Part shown: one piece after another, positions 57,269 through 64,000 of the stretch
How positions within the stretch are numbered: the stretch's first letter is position 1
How the letters are laid out: each line of letters begins with the position of its first letter
Notes under the pieces: model-generated
Seen by the model: only the letters and a program-made list of their open reading frames with translations
Databases searched by the model: none
Told to the model about the DNA's origin: nothing
Assembly (NCBI GenBank): GCA_963745765.1
Contig: CAVUYQ010000015.1
Coordinates: 377,769 to 441,768 of the forward strand
Reading direction: 5' to 3'
DNA length: 64,000 bases
From: Ww85 sp963745765
GTDB taxonomy: Bacteria > Desulfobacterota > Desulfobulbia > Desulfobulbales > Desulfocapsaceae
Position numbers and translations under genes: made by a program

Positions 57269-57457
57269 TTACCAGCTATCTCCCACCACCAGACTCAGGT
57301 CCAGACATTTTTCCTGTTCTTCATCAGACAGTTCTTCTTTGGTTCGGATACTGCCCTTCAGATCGTCGGCGTAACAGGCATATTCTTTTCCCTGTTTATC
57401 ATGCACCCATACCATCTTTTTGTACTCTTCCGAAATTATTTCACCTCGCATGCTCAT
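57269..57457 (-). CDS. Small conserved-looking protein of 62 residues
   Basis: Acidic, with the words EYKKMVWVHDKQGKEYACYA, EELSDEEQEKCLDLS and the end VVGDSW. I recall similar short proteins from related bacteria only vaguely and give no function. The start ATG has GGGAGATCGCC before it and the gene ends just inside the perfect terminator at 57186, which supports real expression. Confidence 0.6.
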   Translation of the reverse strand: MSMRGEIISEEYKKMVWVHDKQGKEYACYADDLKGSIRTKEELSDEEQEKCLDLSLVVGDSW

Positions 57458-57748
57458 GGCGATCTCCCTTGTGTTTGTCTATAGTTTACAGCGTTCTTTT
57501 AAGCAACTAATGCAAGCGGCGTCTCAAGATGAGGGGCGCGCTTTGTGCAGCGTCCTGCTCGCTCTGTTGCCTTGCCTATAGATTAAATACGGTCATGTGG
57601 TAATACAAGGGTAAGAAAAAAGCAGTAAAATGGTAGGCACTACTATCAATATGCCGGAGTGTCATGAGTACCCGAATAATTGGATATCTGAAAACTGATG
57701 ATACGGCTACCCCGGCTGTGCCATTAGACCTCGAGAACCGCTGCCCCT
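57458..57748. other. Intergenic region next to the integrase remnant
   Basis: A 32-codon plus-strand frame (57665-57763; MSTRIIGYLKTDDTATP) is the only noticeable open frame and is too short to judge. Confidence 0.35.
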
Positions 57749-58310
57749 TCAGCCGTGCCTGAGAATATCAGGTGGTGATGTGACCGGATCACGCATATCT
57801 TTGATTATGTGGGTATAGATCATCGTTGTTTCAATCCGGGCATGCCCCAGGTGTTCCTCGATCTGACGTATGTCTACTCCTGCAAGAAGCAGGTGTGTGG
57901 TAAAGCTATGCCTCATGGTGTGTATAGATCCATGCTTGTGAATTGATGTTTTGTATAATGCTGCTTTGAAGGCTATTTGCAGAGATTTCGGGTGTACGTG
58001 AGACCGGCCGTATCGTATCGCCCTGCGGTTCTCCTCCCGATTGACGACCAGCATAAAAGCAGGTAAAATACATATGAACAGCCTGGGCCGCCTGTCTTAC
58101 CTGCCAATCGTTTATGTTCAGTCGCTCAGCCAGCGCTTCCAGAAAAAGAGGCAGTTGATCAGTCCACTTGAGTCCCGGCCATTGTCCTCTTTGCTGGTAA
58201 AAGGATCATACCCAGTGTACAAAGAATTTTTCTGAACCCGGTTTGACAATCCTGTTATCAAGAAGATACCTGGCAAAAGTAACATCATCAAATACAGAGA
58301 AGCTATTCAT
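57749..58310 (-). pseudogene. Integron-type tyrosine recombinase (IntI-like), broken
   Basis: The N-terminal SAM-like DNA-binding part is readable (MNSFSVFDDVTFARYLLDN, then FYQQRGQWPGLKWTDQLP, LEALAERLNINDWQVRQAAQ). A TGA replaces the expected Arg codon (HWV-stop-SFYQQ, CGA to TGA). The central core of about 150 residues is deleted. The C-terminus remains in another frame: HTMRHSFTTHLLLAGVDIRQ and IEEHLGHARIETTMIYTH, with the catalytic His, Arg and Tyr, ending SPPDILRHG. The KD-x-x-x-P-V-x-SP-x-D end resembles integron integrases. It points away from the cassette array on the right, as intI does. Confidence 0.8.
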
Positions 58311-58636
58311 CGCCCCCCCCATCAATCAGAGAAAATCGAAGTTATCGGAGAAACCGAACTTACAGAAGGACGTCCTATCTGAAATCTGGATCAGCATCAT
58401 GTTTACTTGCAATGAAGCACAATTTATGAGATAGCAAGATATACAACTTACAATTCAAACAGAGGATAGCCGTATAAGATGGTCCTTTACGCAAAACTGG
58501 ACATTATTGGGCTAAAGACCCTCCATCAGACAACATGATCCTATAGGCCGAGTATAGCGGGATAATCTGACATTTTTCTTACTTACGGATGCTATATCCT
58601 CCGTAAACGAGGAATTCAAAGAGTGGGCAACAAGAG

Positions 58637-58707
58637 AAAGGTAACCCAGGAACGACAGATTTGTCCATATGCTCCGTAAAAAGTGACTGTCGTTCATTAA
58701 ACGTTAT
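58637..58707. repeat. attC-like site (first, possibly attI-proximal)
   Basis: GGTAACCC at the left, arms GAACGACAG and CTGTCGTTC around a loop, and AAACGTTATGTG at the right containing the core GTTATG(T). The decayed ABM-like gene begins 40 bases later. Confidence 0.5.
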
Positions 58708-58747
58708 GTGCTAAAAAGAAGGACCAGAATTGAGATCAGAATCCAAT

Positions 58748-58998
58748 TTGCAAAGTATCTGGGAATACGAAGTCAAAGATAAATTCCGGGCTAAATTTAT
58801 CGAAGCTTATGGATCAAGTGGTTTATGGGTTAAATAATTTAGAGCAATGTGAGGTCTACATTAAAACAAAACTGATGCAAGACGTTAATAATCCTGAAAG
58901 ACTTACTAACGATTGACTATTGGCGATAACAATCAGCATTCTCAGCAATGAAACAAACCGTATGTGACGAATACAATAAATTAGATGAGCAAATGTGA
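58748..58998 (+). pseudogene. Decayed antibiotic-biosynthesis-monooxygenase-like cassette gene
   Basis: Fragments in three frames line up with the ABM-like cassette family: IWEYEVKDKFRAKFIEAYGS, then TKLMQDVNNPERLTND, and in a third frame QSAFSAMKQTVCDEYNKLDE. At least two frameshifts and a stop at the YWR-stop position make it dead. Such genes are common passengers of environmental integrons. Confidence 0.6.
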
Positions 58999-59082
58999 AG
59001 CATACACGATAACCGAAAATTTTCACATTAGGTTATTTTAGTGATAAGAAAATTGAGAACTTATCACATACGACATATAACA

Positions 59083-59150
59083 ATCACATGCAGCCGAACG
59101 CAGCGAAGCTGCGCCGCTGATGCGAGGCGTTTTTCATGATACACGTTCAA
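59083..59150. repeat. Degenerate attC-like site
   Basis: ATATAAC on the left and a G+C-rich block with AGCGAAGCTGCGCC and GCGAGGCG; the right core (CGTTCAAAT) departs from GTTRRRY. It sits between the ABM-like remnant and the first glyoxalase gene, in the place where attC is expected. Confidence 0.35.
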
Positions 59151-59166
59151 ATAATGAGCAAAAACC

Positions 59167-59554
59167 ATGAATAACCCAGTTGGTTGGTTCGAGATTTACG
59201 TTCAGGACATGGATCATGCTAAAGCGTTTTACGAAAAATTGTTTGGAATCAAGCTGTCAAAGCTTGATAACTCTGGACTGGACACCGGTATGGAGTTGTG
59301 GGCTTTTCCTGTGGATTCTGAACGCTTTGGCGCTTTGGGCGCTCTGGTTAAGATGCCGGGTTTTCCCTCGGGTGCTAATAGCGTGCTGATCTATTTTAGC
59401 TGCACTGATCGTACAATTGAGGTCGAAATGCAACTAAGGCTAGATTGGTAAAATTCAAAAAAGAAAAATATTGTCTCAACGGTCAATATAGATCAAAATT
59501 GCATTAGTCATTGACAAAGAGGGAAATATAAATGGTCTGCATTCAATGCAATAA
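59167..59554 (+). pseudogene. Glyoxalase/bleomycin-resistance-family cassette gene, frameshifted
   Basis: The first 88 codons (NPVGWFEIYVQDMDHAKAFY, GALVKMPGFPSGANSVLIYF) are normal for a VOC-fold enzyme. Then frame changes near 59429 and 59500 lead to ARLVKFKKEKY and finally IALVIDKEGNINGLHSMQ with the conserved EGN end, stopping at 59554. As read it is a 94-residue product lacking the second metal-binding part. The substrate is unknown. Confidence 0.75.
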
Positions 59555-59567
59555 TCACTACATGCTC

Positions 59568-59653
59568 TGATAACAAAGCCATTTGACTCGGACTGCCGAA
59601 AGCTGCGCGGCTTCACCAGCAACTTTGGCAGCCGAGATTGGTGTTGTTGGTCA
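59568..59653. repeat. attC-like site
   Basis: TGATAAC at the left, arms CTCGGACTGCCGAAAG and CTTTGGCAGCCGAG, then GTTGTTGGTCAGC at the right. The arms pair nearly perfectly with a long loop, as in attC sites. The aldo-keto reductase gene starts 76 bases later. Confidence 0.55.
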
Positions 59654-59728
59654 GCAAAAAAGTCAATGGAACAAAAAATAATTTATAAATCCGTTTTATA
59701 TTTCAAGTTAAAATTTTTTGGAGGAAAA

Positions 59729-60685
59729 ATGAAAATTGTTAAACTTGGTCAACTAGGTCTAAAGGTTCCTGCCGTTGGACTTGGCTGCATGGGTATGTCG
59801 GAATTTTATGGTCAATCAGATGATACTAAAAGCCTAAAACTACTCGATGAAGCCTTGGAAATTGGCTGTAACTTTTGGGATACCGCTGACATGTACGGCC
59901 CATTTACCAACGAAGAATTACTTGGAAAAGCGCTGGCGAATCGCCGTCAAAAAATCATTCTGGGTACAAAGTTTGGCATAAAACGAGGACAGGATGGTGC
60001 CTGGTTTGGTATTAGCGGATCACCAGAATACGTTAAAGCTTGCTGCGACGCTTCGCTGAAGCGCCTGAACACCGATTATATCGACATTTACTACCAACAT
60101 CGACCTGACCCGAAAGTCCCCATTGAAGAAACAATCGGCACGATGGCCGAACTAGTCCAAGCAGGCAAAATTCGCTACATCGGCCTATCCGAAGCCAGTG
60201 CGGAAGATTTGGAAAAAGGACACCATACCCACCCCATTTCCGCTCTACAAACTGAACTTTCACTCTGGTCGCGAGAGGTTGAAGAAAGTATTTTACCAAA
60301 AGTGCGTGAACTTGGAATTGGCTTTGTGGCCTATAGCCCACTTGGCCGCGGGTTTTTAACTGGCGCCATTAAACAGCGCGATGATCTTGAACAAGGTGAC
60401 TGGCGATTAAGCAACCCTCGATTTAGTGAAGAAGCTATTGCAAATAACCAAAAGATAATCGAAAAAGTCAAAGAAATCGCGACTGAAAAAAACGTTACGC
60501 CTTCACAAGTGGCATTGGCATGGGTGCTTGCAAAAGGTGATGATATCGCTACGATACCGGGGACACGACGCTCGAAATATTTGAATTTAAATTGGGAAAC
60601 TCAGGGAATTATTTTGAGTAAAAAGGAGAAAGCAGAGTTAGACGATTTTTCTCAGAATTTTACGGTCGTGGGTGAGCGCTATTGA
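59729..60685 (+). CDS. Aldo/keto reductase
   Basis: 318 residues and intact. N-terminus VKLGQLGLKVPAVGLGCMGM, catalytic tetrad Asp and Tyr in NFWDTADMYGPFTNEE, Lys in ILGTKFGIKRG and His in YYQHRPDPKVPIEET; the NADPH site is in IATIPGTRRSKYLN near the C-terminus. The ATG at 59729 with TTGGAGGAAAA is preferred over the in-frame start at 59666. It reduces aldehydes or ketones with NADPH; the substrate is unknown. Longer than a typical cassette gene but within range, and AT-richer than the flanking chromosome. Confidence 0.9.
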   Translation: MKIVKLGQLGLKVPAVGLGCMGMSEFYGQSDDTKSLKLLDEALEIGCNFWDTADMYGPFTNEELLGKALANRRQKIILGTKFGIKRGQDGAWFGISGSPEYVKACCDASLKRLNTDYIDIYYQHRPDPKVPIEETIGTMAELVQAGKIRYIGLSEASAEDLEKGHHTHPISALQTELSLWSREVEESILPKVRELGIGFVAYSPLGRGFLTGAIKQRDDLEQGDWRLSNPRFSEEAIANNQKIIEKVKEIATEKNVTPSQVALAWVLAKGDDIATIPGTRRSKYLNLNWETQGIILSKKEKAELDDFSQNFTVVGERY

Positions 60686-60976
60686 AAATTCAAAAATTTC
60701 GACAAATTATCGACGAAGGTTTTTTAGTTTTCTGGGAGCGTGTCGGAGAAATACAATTTTTACTCAGATCGAGGCATGGTAAGAAAATGGAGTGTATCGC
60801 CTCAATTTTTAAGCAAGGTAATAGGATCAAGATCAAGTAAAAATAAAAACCTAAAAGTAATAGGATTAAAAGATAAATAATACATGAGAGCTCATTTCAG
60901 CGGTCAATATTACACTGCGCGCAAAACCGGGGAAGATGCGTGTAAGGTTCCGCGTTGGGCATGAAGAGCGAAATAA
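60686..60976. other. Spacer with attachment-core site GTTGGGC at its end
   Basis: No gene. The strict core GTTGGGC (GTTRRRY) stands at 60954-60960, sixteen bases before the next gene, with CCGGGGAAGATGCG and GGTTCC around it. A stretch GGGAGCGTGTCGGAG to CTCAGATCGAGGCATGG (about 60737-60780) looks like foreign, possibly insertion-sequence-derived, DNA. Confidence 0.4.
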
Positions 60977-61395
60977 ATGAAACCTCTAATTACAGTTATC
61001 ACCATCGGAGTCAACGATCTCGAAGAATCGTTGCGCTTTTACCGTGAGGGACTGGGCCTTCATACCGAAGGCATTATCGGCAAGGAGTTTGAGTATGGAG
61101 CTGTAGTTTTCATTCAACTTCAATCTGGTTTGCGCCTAGCCTTTGTGGCCTCGCAAGAGTATAGGGACACGACACAGGGCTTTCAGTAGGACCCCAAAGC
61201 CCTACCGAAATGACTCTTGGTCACAACGTTACTTCAAAAGCAGAAGTTGATTCGGTCATGGCGCAGGCTCGAGCTGCTGGTGCCACTATCGTCAAACCAG
61301 CGCATCACACATTCTGGGGTGGTTATTCAGGGTATTTCCAAGATCCTGACGACCATCTCTGGGAGGTTGTCTGGAACCCGCAATGGTCAGAGTAA
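60977..61395 (+). pseudogene. Glyoxalase-family (VOC) cassette gene, one frameshift
   Basis: First part: LITVITIGVNDLEESLRFYR, the paired metal strands, then a stop after TTQGFQ. One base off, GPQSPTEMTLGHNVTSKAEV and FWGGYSGYFQDPDDHLWEVV complete a normal 138-residue VOC protein to 61395. Single-base indel near 61187. If the base is an error, the gene is intact. Confidence 0.75.
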
Positions 61396-61424
61396 ACAGT
61401 GGCCTCAATAGAAAGGAGAATTCA

Positions 61425-61808
61425 ATGTTAACTGTAAAAATAGATGAAAGAAGTGGAATCGCATTATTTGAACCGCACCAAGCACTTTCTGAGGAAGATT
61501 TTAAGTCAGCAACAGATCTTGTCGACAAATATATTGAACAACATAAGAAACTCAAGGGGTTAATCATTCATACAAGAACGTTTCCAGGTTGGAGTTCTTT
61601 TGAAGCATTAACATCACATTTGAAATTTGTTAAAGATCACCATAAAAAAATATCTTTTGTAGCCATTTCAACAGATTCAGCAATTGGCAGTCTAGCTGAA
61701 ACAATAGGAAGCCATTTTATAAATGCTGAAATTAAGCATTTTTCTTTTCAAGAATTAGATAAAGCAAAAAAATGGATAGAAGATCAAACAAAAAGTAAAA
61801 GTGCATAA
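61425..61808 (+). CDS. SpoIIAA-like/STAS-fold cassette protein
   Basis: 127 residues resembling the SpoIIAA-like family: LTVKIDERSGIALFEPHQAL, DLVDKYIEQHKKLKGLIIHT, FPGWSSFEALTSHLKFV and ELDKAKKWIEDQ at the end. Small STAS-fold proteins of this group are widespread and of unclear function, possibly membrane associated. The ATG has AAAGGAGAATTC before it. It overlaps no other gene and is followed at once by an attC-like site. Confidence 0.78.
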   Translation: MLTVKIDERSGIALFEPHQALSEEDFKSATDLVDKYIEQHKKLKGLIIHTRTFPGWSSFEALTSHLKFVKDHHKKISFVAISTDSAIGSLAETIGSHFINAEIKHFSFQELDKAKKWIEDQTKSKSA

Positions 61809-61866
61809 CAAATCGCTCACCTGCAAAAATTTGTCAGCATTTTGGCAGGTGAGCTAAACATTATGC
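61803..61866. repeat. attC-like site
   Basis: GCATAAC on the left, perfect ten-base arms GCTCACCTGC and GCAGGTGAGC around the loop, and CATTATGC on the right (one mismatch to GTTATGC). Good attC symmetry, directly after the SpoIIAA-like gene and before the lipocalin gene. Confidence 0.65.
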
Positions 61867-61879
61867 AAAAGGGTAATAA

Positions 61880-62404
61880 ATGAAGAAAATACTTGTTGGA
61901 TTAGCTTCGATTCTTCTATCTGGTTGTATGGGTATGCCAAAGAATGTAACTCCCGTAGAAGATTTCAATCTCAATAGGTACCTTGGAAAGTGGTATGAAA
62001 TCGCCAGGTTAAACCACTCTTTCGAGCGAGGTTTAAATAATGTGAGTGCTACTTATTCGTTAAGAGGAGATGGTGGTGTTAATGTCATTAATCGTGGGTA
62101 TTCAGTGACCGACGAGAGCTGGAGTACCGCTGATGGAAAAGCATATTTTGTTAAAAGTGAAAGGACTGGATATTTAAAAGTTTCTTTCTTTGGACCATTC
62201 TACAGCTCATATGTCATTTTCGAACTAGATAAAAAAGAATATCAATACGCGTTTGTATCGGGATATAACAATTCTTATTTGTGGCTTTTATCAAGAAATC
62301 CGACAATTGAGGATGAAGTGAAATCAAGGTTCATCGAAAAGGCTCGGAATAGCGGGTTTGACACCGAAAAATTAATATTTGTTGAACATGACAAACATCA
62401 ATAA
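61880..62404 (+). CDS. Outer-membrane lipocalin lipoprotein (Blc-like)
   Basis: 174 residues. Lipoprotein signal ILVGLASILLSGCMG with lipobox LSGC, Cys near residue 16. The lipocalin signature is YLGKWYEIARLNHSFERG; later strands are WSTADGKAYFVKSERTGYLK, SYVIFELDKKEYQYAFVSGY and YLWLLSRNPTIEDEV. Blc-like lipocalins bind lysophospholipids or fatty acids at the outer membrane. The gene lies between two attC-like sites, so it is a cassette; lipocalin cassettes are known from environmental integrons. Confidence 0.88.
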   Translation: MKKILVGLASILLSGCMGMPKNVTPVEDFNLNRYLGKWYEIARLNHSFERGLNNVSATYSLRGDGGVNVINRGYSVTDESWSTADGKAYFVKSERTGYLKVSFFGPFYSSYVIFELDKKEYQYAFVSGYNNSYLWLLSRNPTIEDEVKSRFIEKARNSGFDTEKLIFVEHDKHQ

Positions 62405-62411
62405 ACTCTAT

Positions 62412-62495
62412 GCATAACCAGGCGTCAACTTGAACGGAAGGCCTTCGGCCATTTCGCTCGCTACGCTCAGCGGCAAGTCAACCCAAACGTTATAT
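62412..62495. repeat. attC site, well conserved
   Basis: GCATAAC to the left, imperfect arms GGCGTCAACTTG and CGGCAAGTCAACCC, an inner stem AAGGCC/GGCC, and AAACGTTATAT to the right. The typical 84-base layout with TAAC and GTTAT ends makes this the clearest attC of the array. Confidence 0.75.
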
Positions 62496-62496
62496 A

Positions 62497-62889
62497 ATGA
62501 AAGAAAACAATTACATGTATGATATTGATTTCCACGTTCTAATTAGGATACCCAAATACCAATTGATTGTAAATATCTTCAAACGCCTTACACGCTGCTT
62601 TCGATATACAGGAATTAGCTCGAAATTGTGTCAAATCAACACCTTTAGATGGAGAAACTTACATTAAGGCTATTGACTCTTCTGGTGAGGAATTCTGGTA
62701 TACGCCGGAGAAATATGTAATTACTCCTGGCTTCTTCTGTAAGAAATGGACGAAAAAAAAATTGTAGGGCTTTACAATAAAAGCTTAAAAGAGAATCAAA
62801 AAGAACATCAATATTCAACAAAATCTTTATCGGCTAAACGCCTGGAGAGAATCGTAGCCGATATATGTATCTTATTGAAAGAAAAATAA
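62497..62889 (+). pseudogene. Unknown cassette gene, frameshifted
   Basis: Starts two bases after the attC core. Frame one begins MKENNYMYDIDFHVLIRIPK and ends after 56 codons. Frame two carries ALHAAFDIQELARNCVKSTP, ETYIKAIDSSGEEFWYTPEK and FFCKKWTKKK. A run of nine A at 62753 shifts it again into VGLYNKSLKENQKEHQYSTK, LSAKRLERIVADIC and the stop at 62889. The joined product of about 128 residues is unrecognised. Confidence 0.5.
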
Positions 62890-62893
62890 AAGT

Positions 62894-62983
62894 CATAAAC
62901 TAAAGGGGCAACTTGGCCGCAAGAGGCGCGGACCCTGATTTAGGTCAAGTTCGGTGGGCGGCAAGTTACCCCAATCGTTGAGC
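62894..62983. repeat. attC site
   Basis: CATAAAC on the left, arms GGGGCAACTTGGCCGC and GGCGGCAAGTTACCCC, and the exact core GTTGAGC (GTTRRRY) at 62977-62983 on the right. Last attC recognised in the array. Confidence 0.7.
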
Positions 62984-63061
62984 CTATAGAAAAAAGTAAA
63001 AGCAGGGGGAAACGGTCGTATAACGGTAGATATGTTGATAGGTTAGGAGGTCCCTTAACGA

Positions 63062-63325
63062 TTGATTCGCAGAATTCCAGCGGCCAGAGACAAATCTTAT
63101 CTTATGGCCACCTTGAATAATTCTCTTTTCGCTCCCGCCTGGAATTCTCGCATCATACTAAAAATATTCTTTTGCTTGGATAGTTTTACTACGAAGAGGA
63201 ACAAGGAAAACATCCAGTTGGACCTGTTCTGTCTTGTTCACAATTTGAAAAAGGTTCTTGGTATGGAGAAGGCATTGCCTGACAATCCTTGCCATAAATG
63301 GATAACGTGGAGTAAGAAGAGATAA
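63062..63325 (+). pseudogene. C-terminal fragment of an IS transposase
   Basis: The product contains RNKENIQLDLFCLVHNLKKV, the pattern seen in the last part of DDE transposases (IS1182/IS5-like), where a helix with H/YNLK ends the protein. The N-terminal catalytic part is absent. No ribosome site. It marks insertion-sequence debris at the right edge of the integron. Confidence 0.5.
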
Positions 63326-63427
63326 AGGTGGAAATACGTTTCTGAATGAAGACAATAAGCTGCCAGTGAAAATCAATTCCGTTGAATACCTGCAGCAATG
63401 CAGCTGGTAATGAAGTTGATTGAATTC

Positions 63428-63570
63428 AGGGCACCCTGAATAAGTGCCTTTTCACCCGATCTCTGCGTTATACTTAAAATTTTATCCTCGGAATATCAAC
63501 TATATGCCTGCGGAAAAATTTCTCGCAATCCTTGACCTCGGAAGAATGATCTAATTATTCAAGGTACCCT
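63428..63570. repeat. Inverted-repeat element, possible IS end or MITE
   Basis: AGGGCACCCTGAATAA at 63428-63443 is the inverted, 14/16 matching partner of TTATTCAAGGTACCCT at 63555-63570. The same word recurs near 29407 and 32397. The 110-base inside has no gene. It could be a small non-autonomous element. Confidence 0.5.
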
Positions 63571-63637
63571 TTAGATAATAAGACTTTTTTGGAAATGGCT
63601 TTTCTATAAACTACCTCGAAGGGAGAAAATCGTTGGA

Positions 63638-64000
63638 ATGGAAAATATCCTTCACATAACGAGTGGTGACTGCGCAGGGGGAAGCCTGGTAAAGGCCGGG
63701 TTGCCCGGAGAGGTCTTTGTTTGGCATGACATTCTCTACGATGGTCCCCGGAATCCCGGCTGGCCCAAGGAGAATACTCTCCGTGATCGTGCGCTGTTTC
63801 TGGAAGAAATTACCGCAGGCGGATTGGATAGGGTGCGCGTTCTGGAAATATTGAACAATCAGTACCGGCAACTCGCGGAAGCGGCATTCCATGAGCGTAT
63901 CGTGCTCTGGTTCGATGCCTGCCTTTTTGATCAGTCAATGCTCGCCCACATTCTCACGTGCCTGCACCACAAGGGCTTGCGGAAGGTTGAACTGCTTTGT
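63638..64000 (+). CDS. DUF1835-domain protein, 5' part (runs off the window)
   Basis: 121 codons without stop to the edge. NILHITSGDCAGGSLVKAGL, then VFVWHDILYDGPRNPGWPKE, and RIVLWFDACLFDQSMLAHIL are characteristic of the DUF1835 N-terminal domain (H-x-T-x-G-D-x-A start, W-x-D-x-L-x-x-GP, W-x-x-x-D-x-x-D-Q). The function is not established. The start ATG at 63638 has GGGAG farther upstream and GTTGGA near. G+C returns to chromosomal level here, so it marks the right border of the integron/IS region. Confidence 0.7.
   Translation, partial: MENILHITSGDCAGGSLVKAGLPGEVFVWHDILYDGPRNPGWPKENTLRDRALFLEEITAGGLDRVRVLEILNNQYRQLAEAAFHERIVLWFDACLFDQSMLAHILTCLHHKGLRKVELLC

Larger units (their letters stand above)
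58311..63060 (+). mobile_element. Fossil chromosomal integron cassette array
   Basis: To the right of the integrase remnant, small plus-strand genes of unrelated families follow one another: ABM-like, glyoxalase, aldo-keto reductase, glyoxalase, SpoIIAA-like, lipocalin, unknown. They are AT-richer than the 48-57 kb region and are separated by hairpin regions that begin with a -TAAC word and end with GTT-purine-rich core sites. This is the structure of a cassette array. Several members are decayed, and with the integrase dead the array is presumably immobile. Confidence 0.75.

Noticed and set aside
58311..63060. CRISPR array
   Set aside because: The repeated hairpins are unequal in sequence and separated by whole genes, as in integron attC sites; no short regular spacer pattern anywhere in the window.

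Overview
The window reads as chromosome of a free-living Gram-negative anaerobe or facultative anaerobe, most likely Desulfobacterota (Deltaproteobacteria). This is inferred from gene content only: many sigma-54-linked two-component systems, universal stress proteins, a CooF/CooS/FNOR-type redox cluster, tripartite tricarboxylate transporters and a chromosomal integron. No rRNA or tRNA gene was seen, so no finer placement is attempted.

Layout. (1) 0.5-9.9 kb: three UspA genes, a HAD-phosphatase/P-loop ATPase fusion, a sensor kinase/NtrC-type activator pair and a decayed ADP-forming acyl-CoA synthetase. Each Usp gene and the kinase has a -24/-12 promoter 115-143 bases upstream. (2) 9.9-27.4 kb, nearly all on the minus strand: a stress and signalling island. 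From its promoter end it holds an HTH regulator, a Cache-type kinase, a receiver, a TSUP exporter, a membrane protein, a PEP-synthase-like protein and a receiver. Then come a cytidylate-kinase-like/BON/receiver fusion, a receiver, a DASS transporter, a PAS/AAA+ sigma-54 activator, a NifX-like protein and further kinases and receivers. (3) 28-32 kb: a MipA-like outer-membrane protein and a large fused glycosyltransferase. (4) 32.4-57.1 kb: a catabolic region with D-tartrate dehydratase, two GntR regulators, two complete TctCBA transporters, an HpcH/HpaI aldolase, MmgE/PrpD, a TIM-barrel isomerase/epimerase, a methyltransferase, a DUF1932 dehydrogenase and a DapA-family lyase. Within it (48.9-55.1 kb) lies a CooF-like ferredoxin, a CooS-like protein without recognisable C-cluster ligands, an FAD/NAD oxidoreductase and two tandem copies of a two-gene ferredoxin plus CGH/CxCG-motif module. 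(5) 57.7-63.0 kb: a fossil chromosomal integron with a broken IntI-like integrase on the minus strand, followed by an AT-rich array of small plus-strand cassette genes and attC-like hairpins. (6) 63.1-63.6 kb: IS debris, then the start of a DUF1835 protein running off the edge.

Working model (inference): TctC binding proteins and TctAB permeases import hydroxy-di/tricarboxylates. D-tartrate dehydratase gives oxaloacetate, and the aldolases, lyase and dehydrogenase feed central metabolism. The CooF/CooS-like/FNOR set and duplicated ferredoxin modules would supply or dispose of low-potential electrons for an unidentified reductive step.

Caution: about a dozen otherwise conserved genes outside the integron are broken by one-base frameshifts, some in homopolymers. 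These could be sequencing indels or genuine recent decay. Sequence alone cannot decide, so frameshifted genes are given with their full inferred extents where possible.
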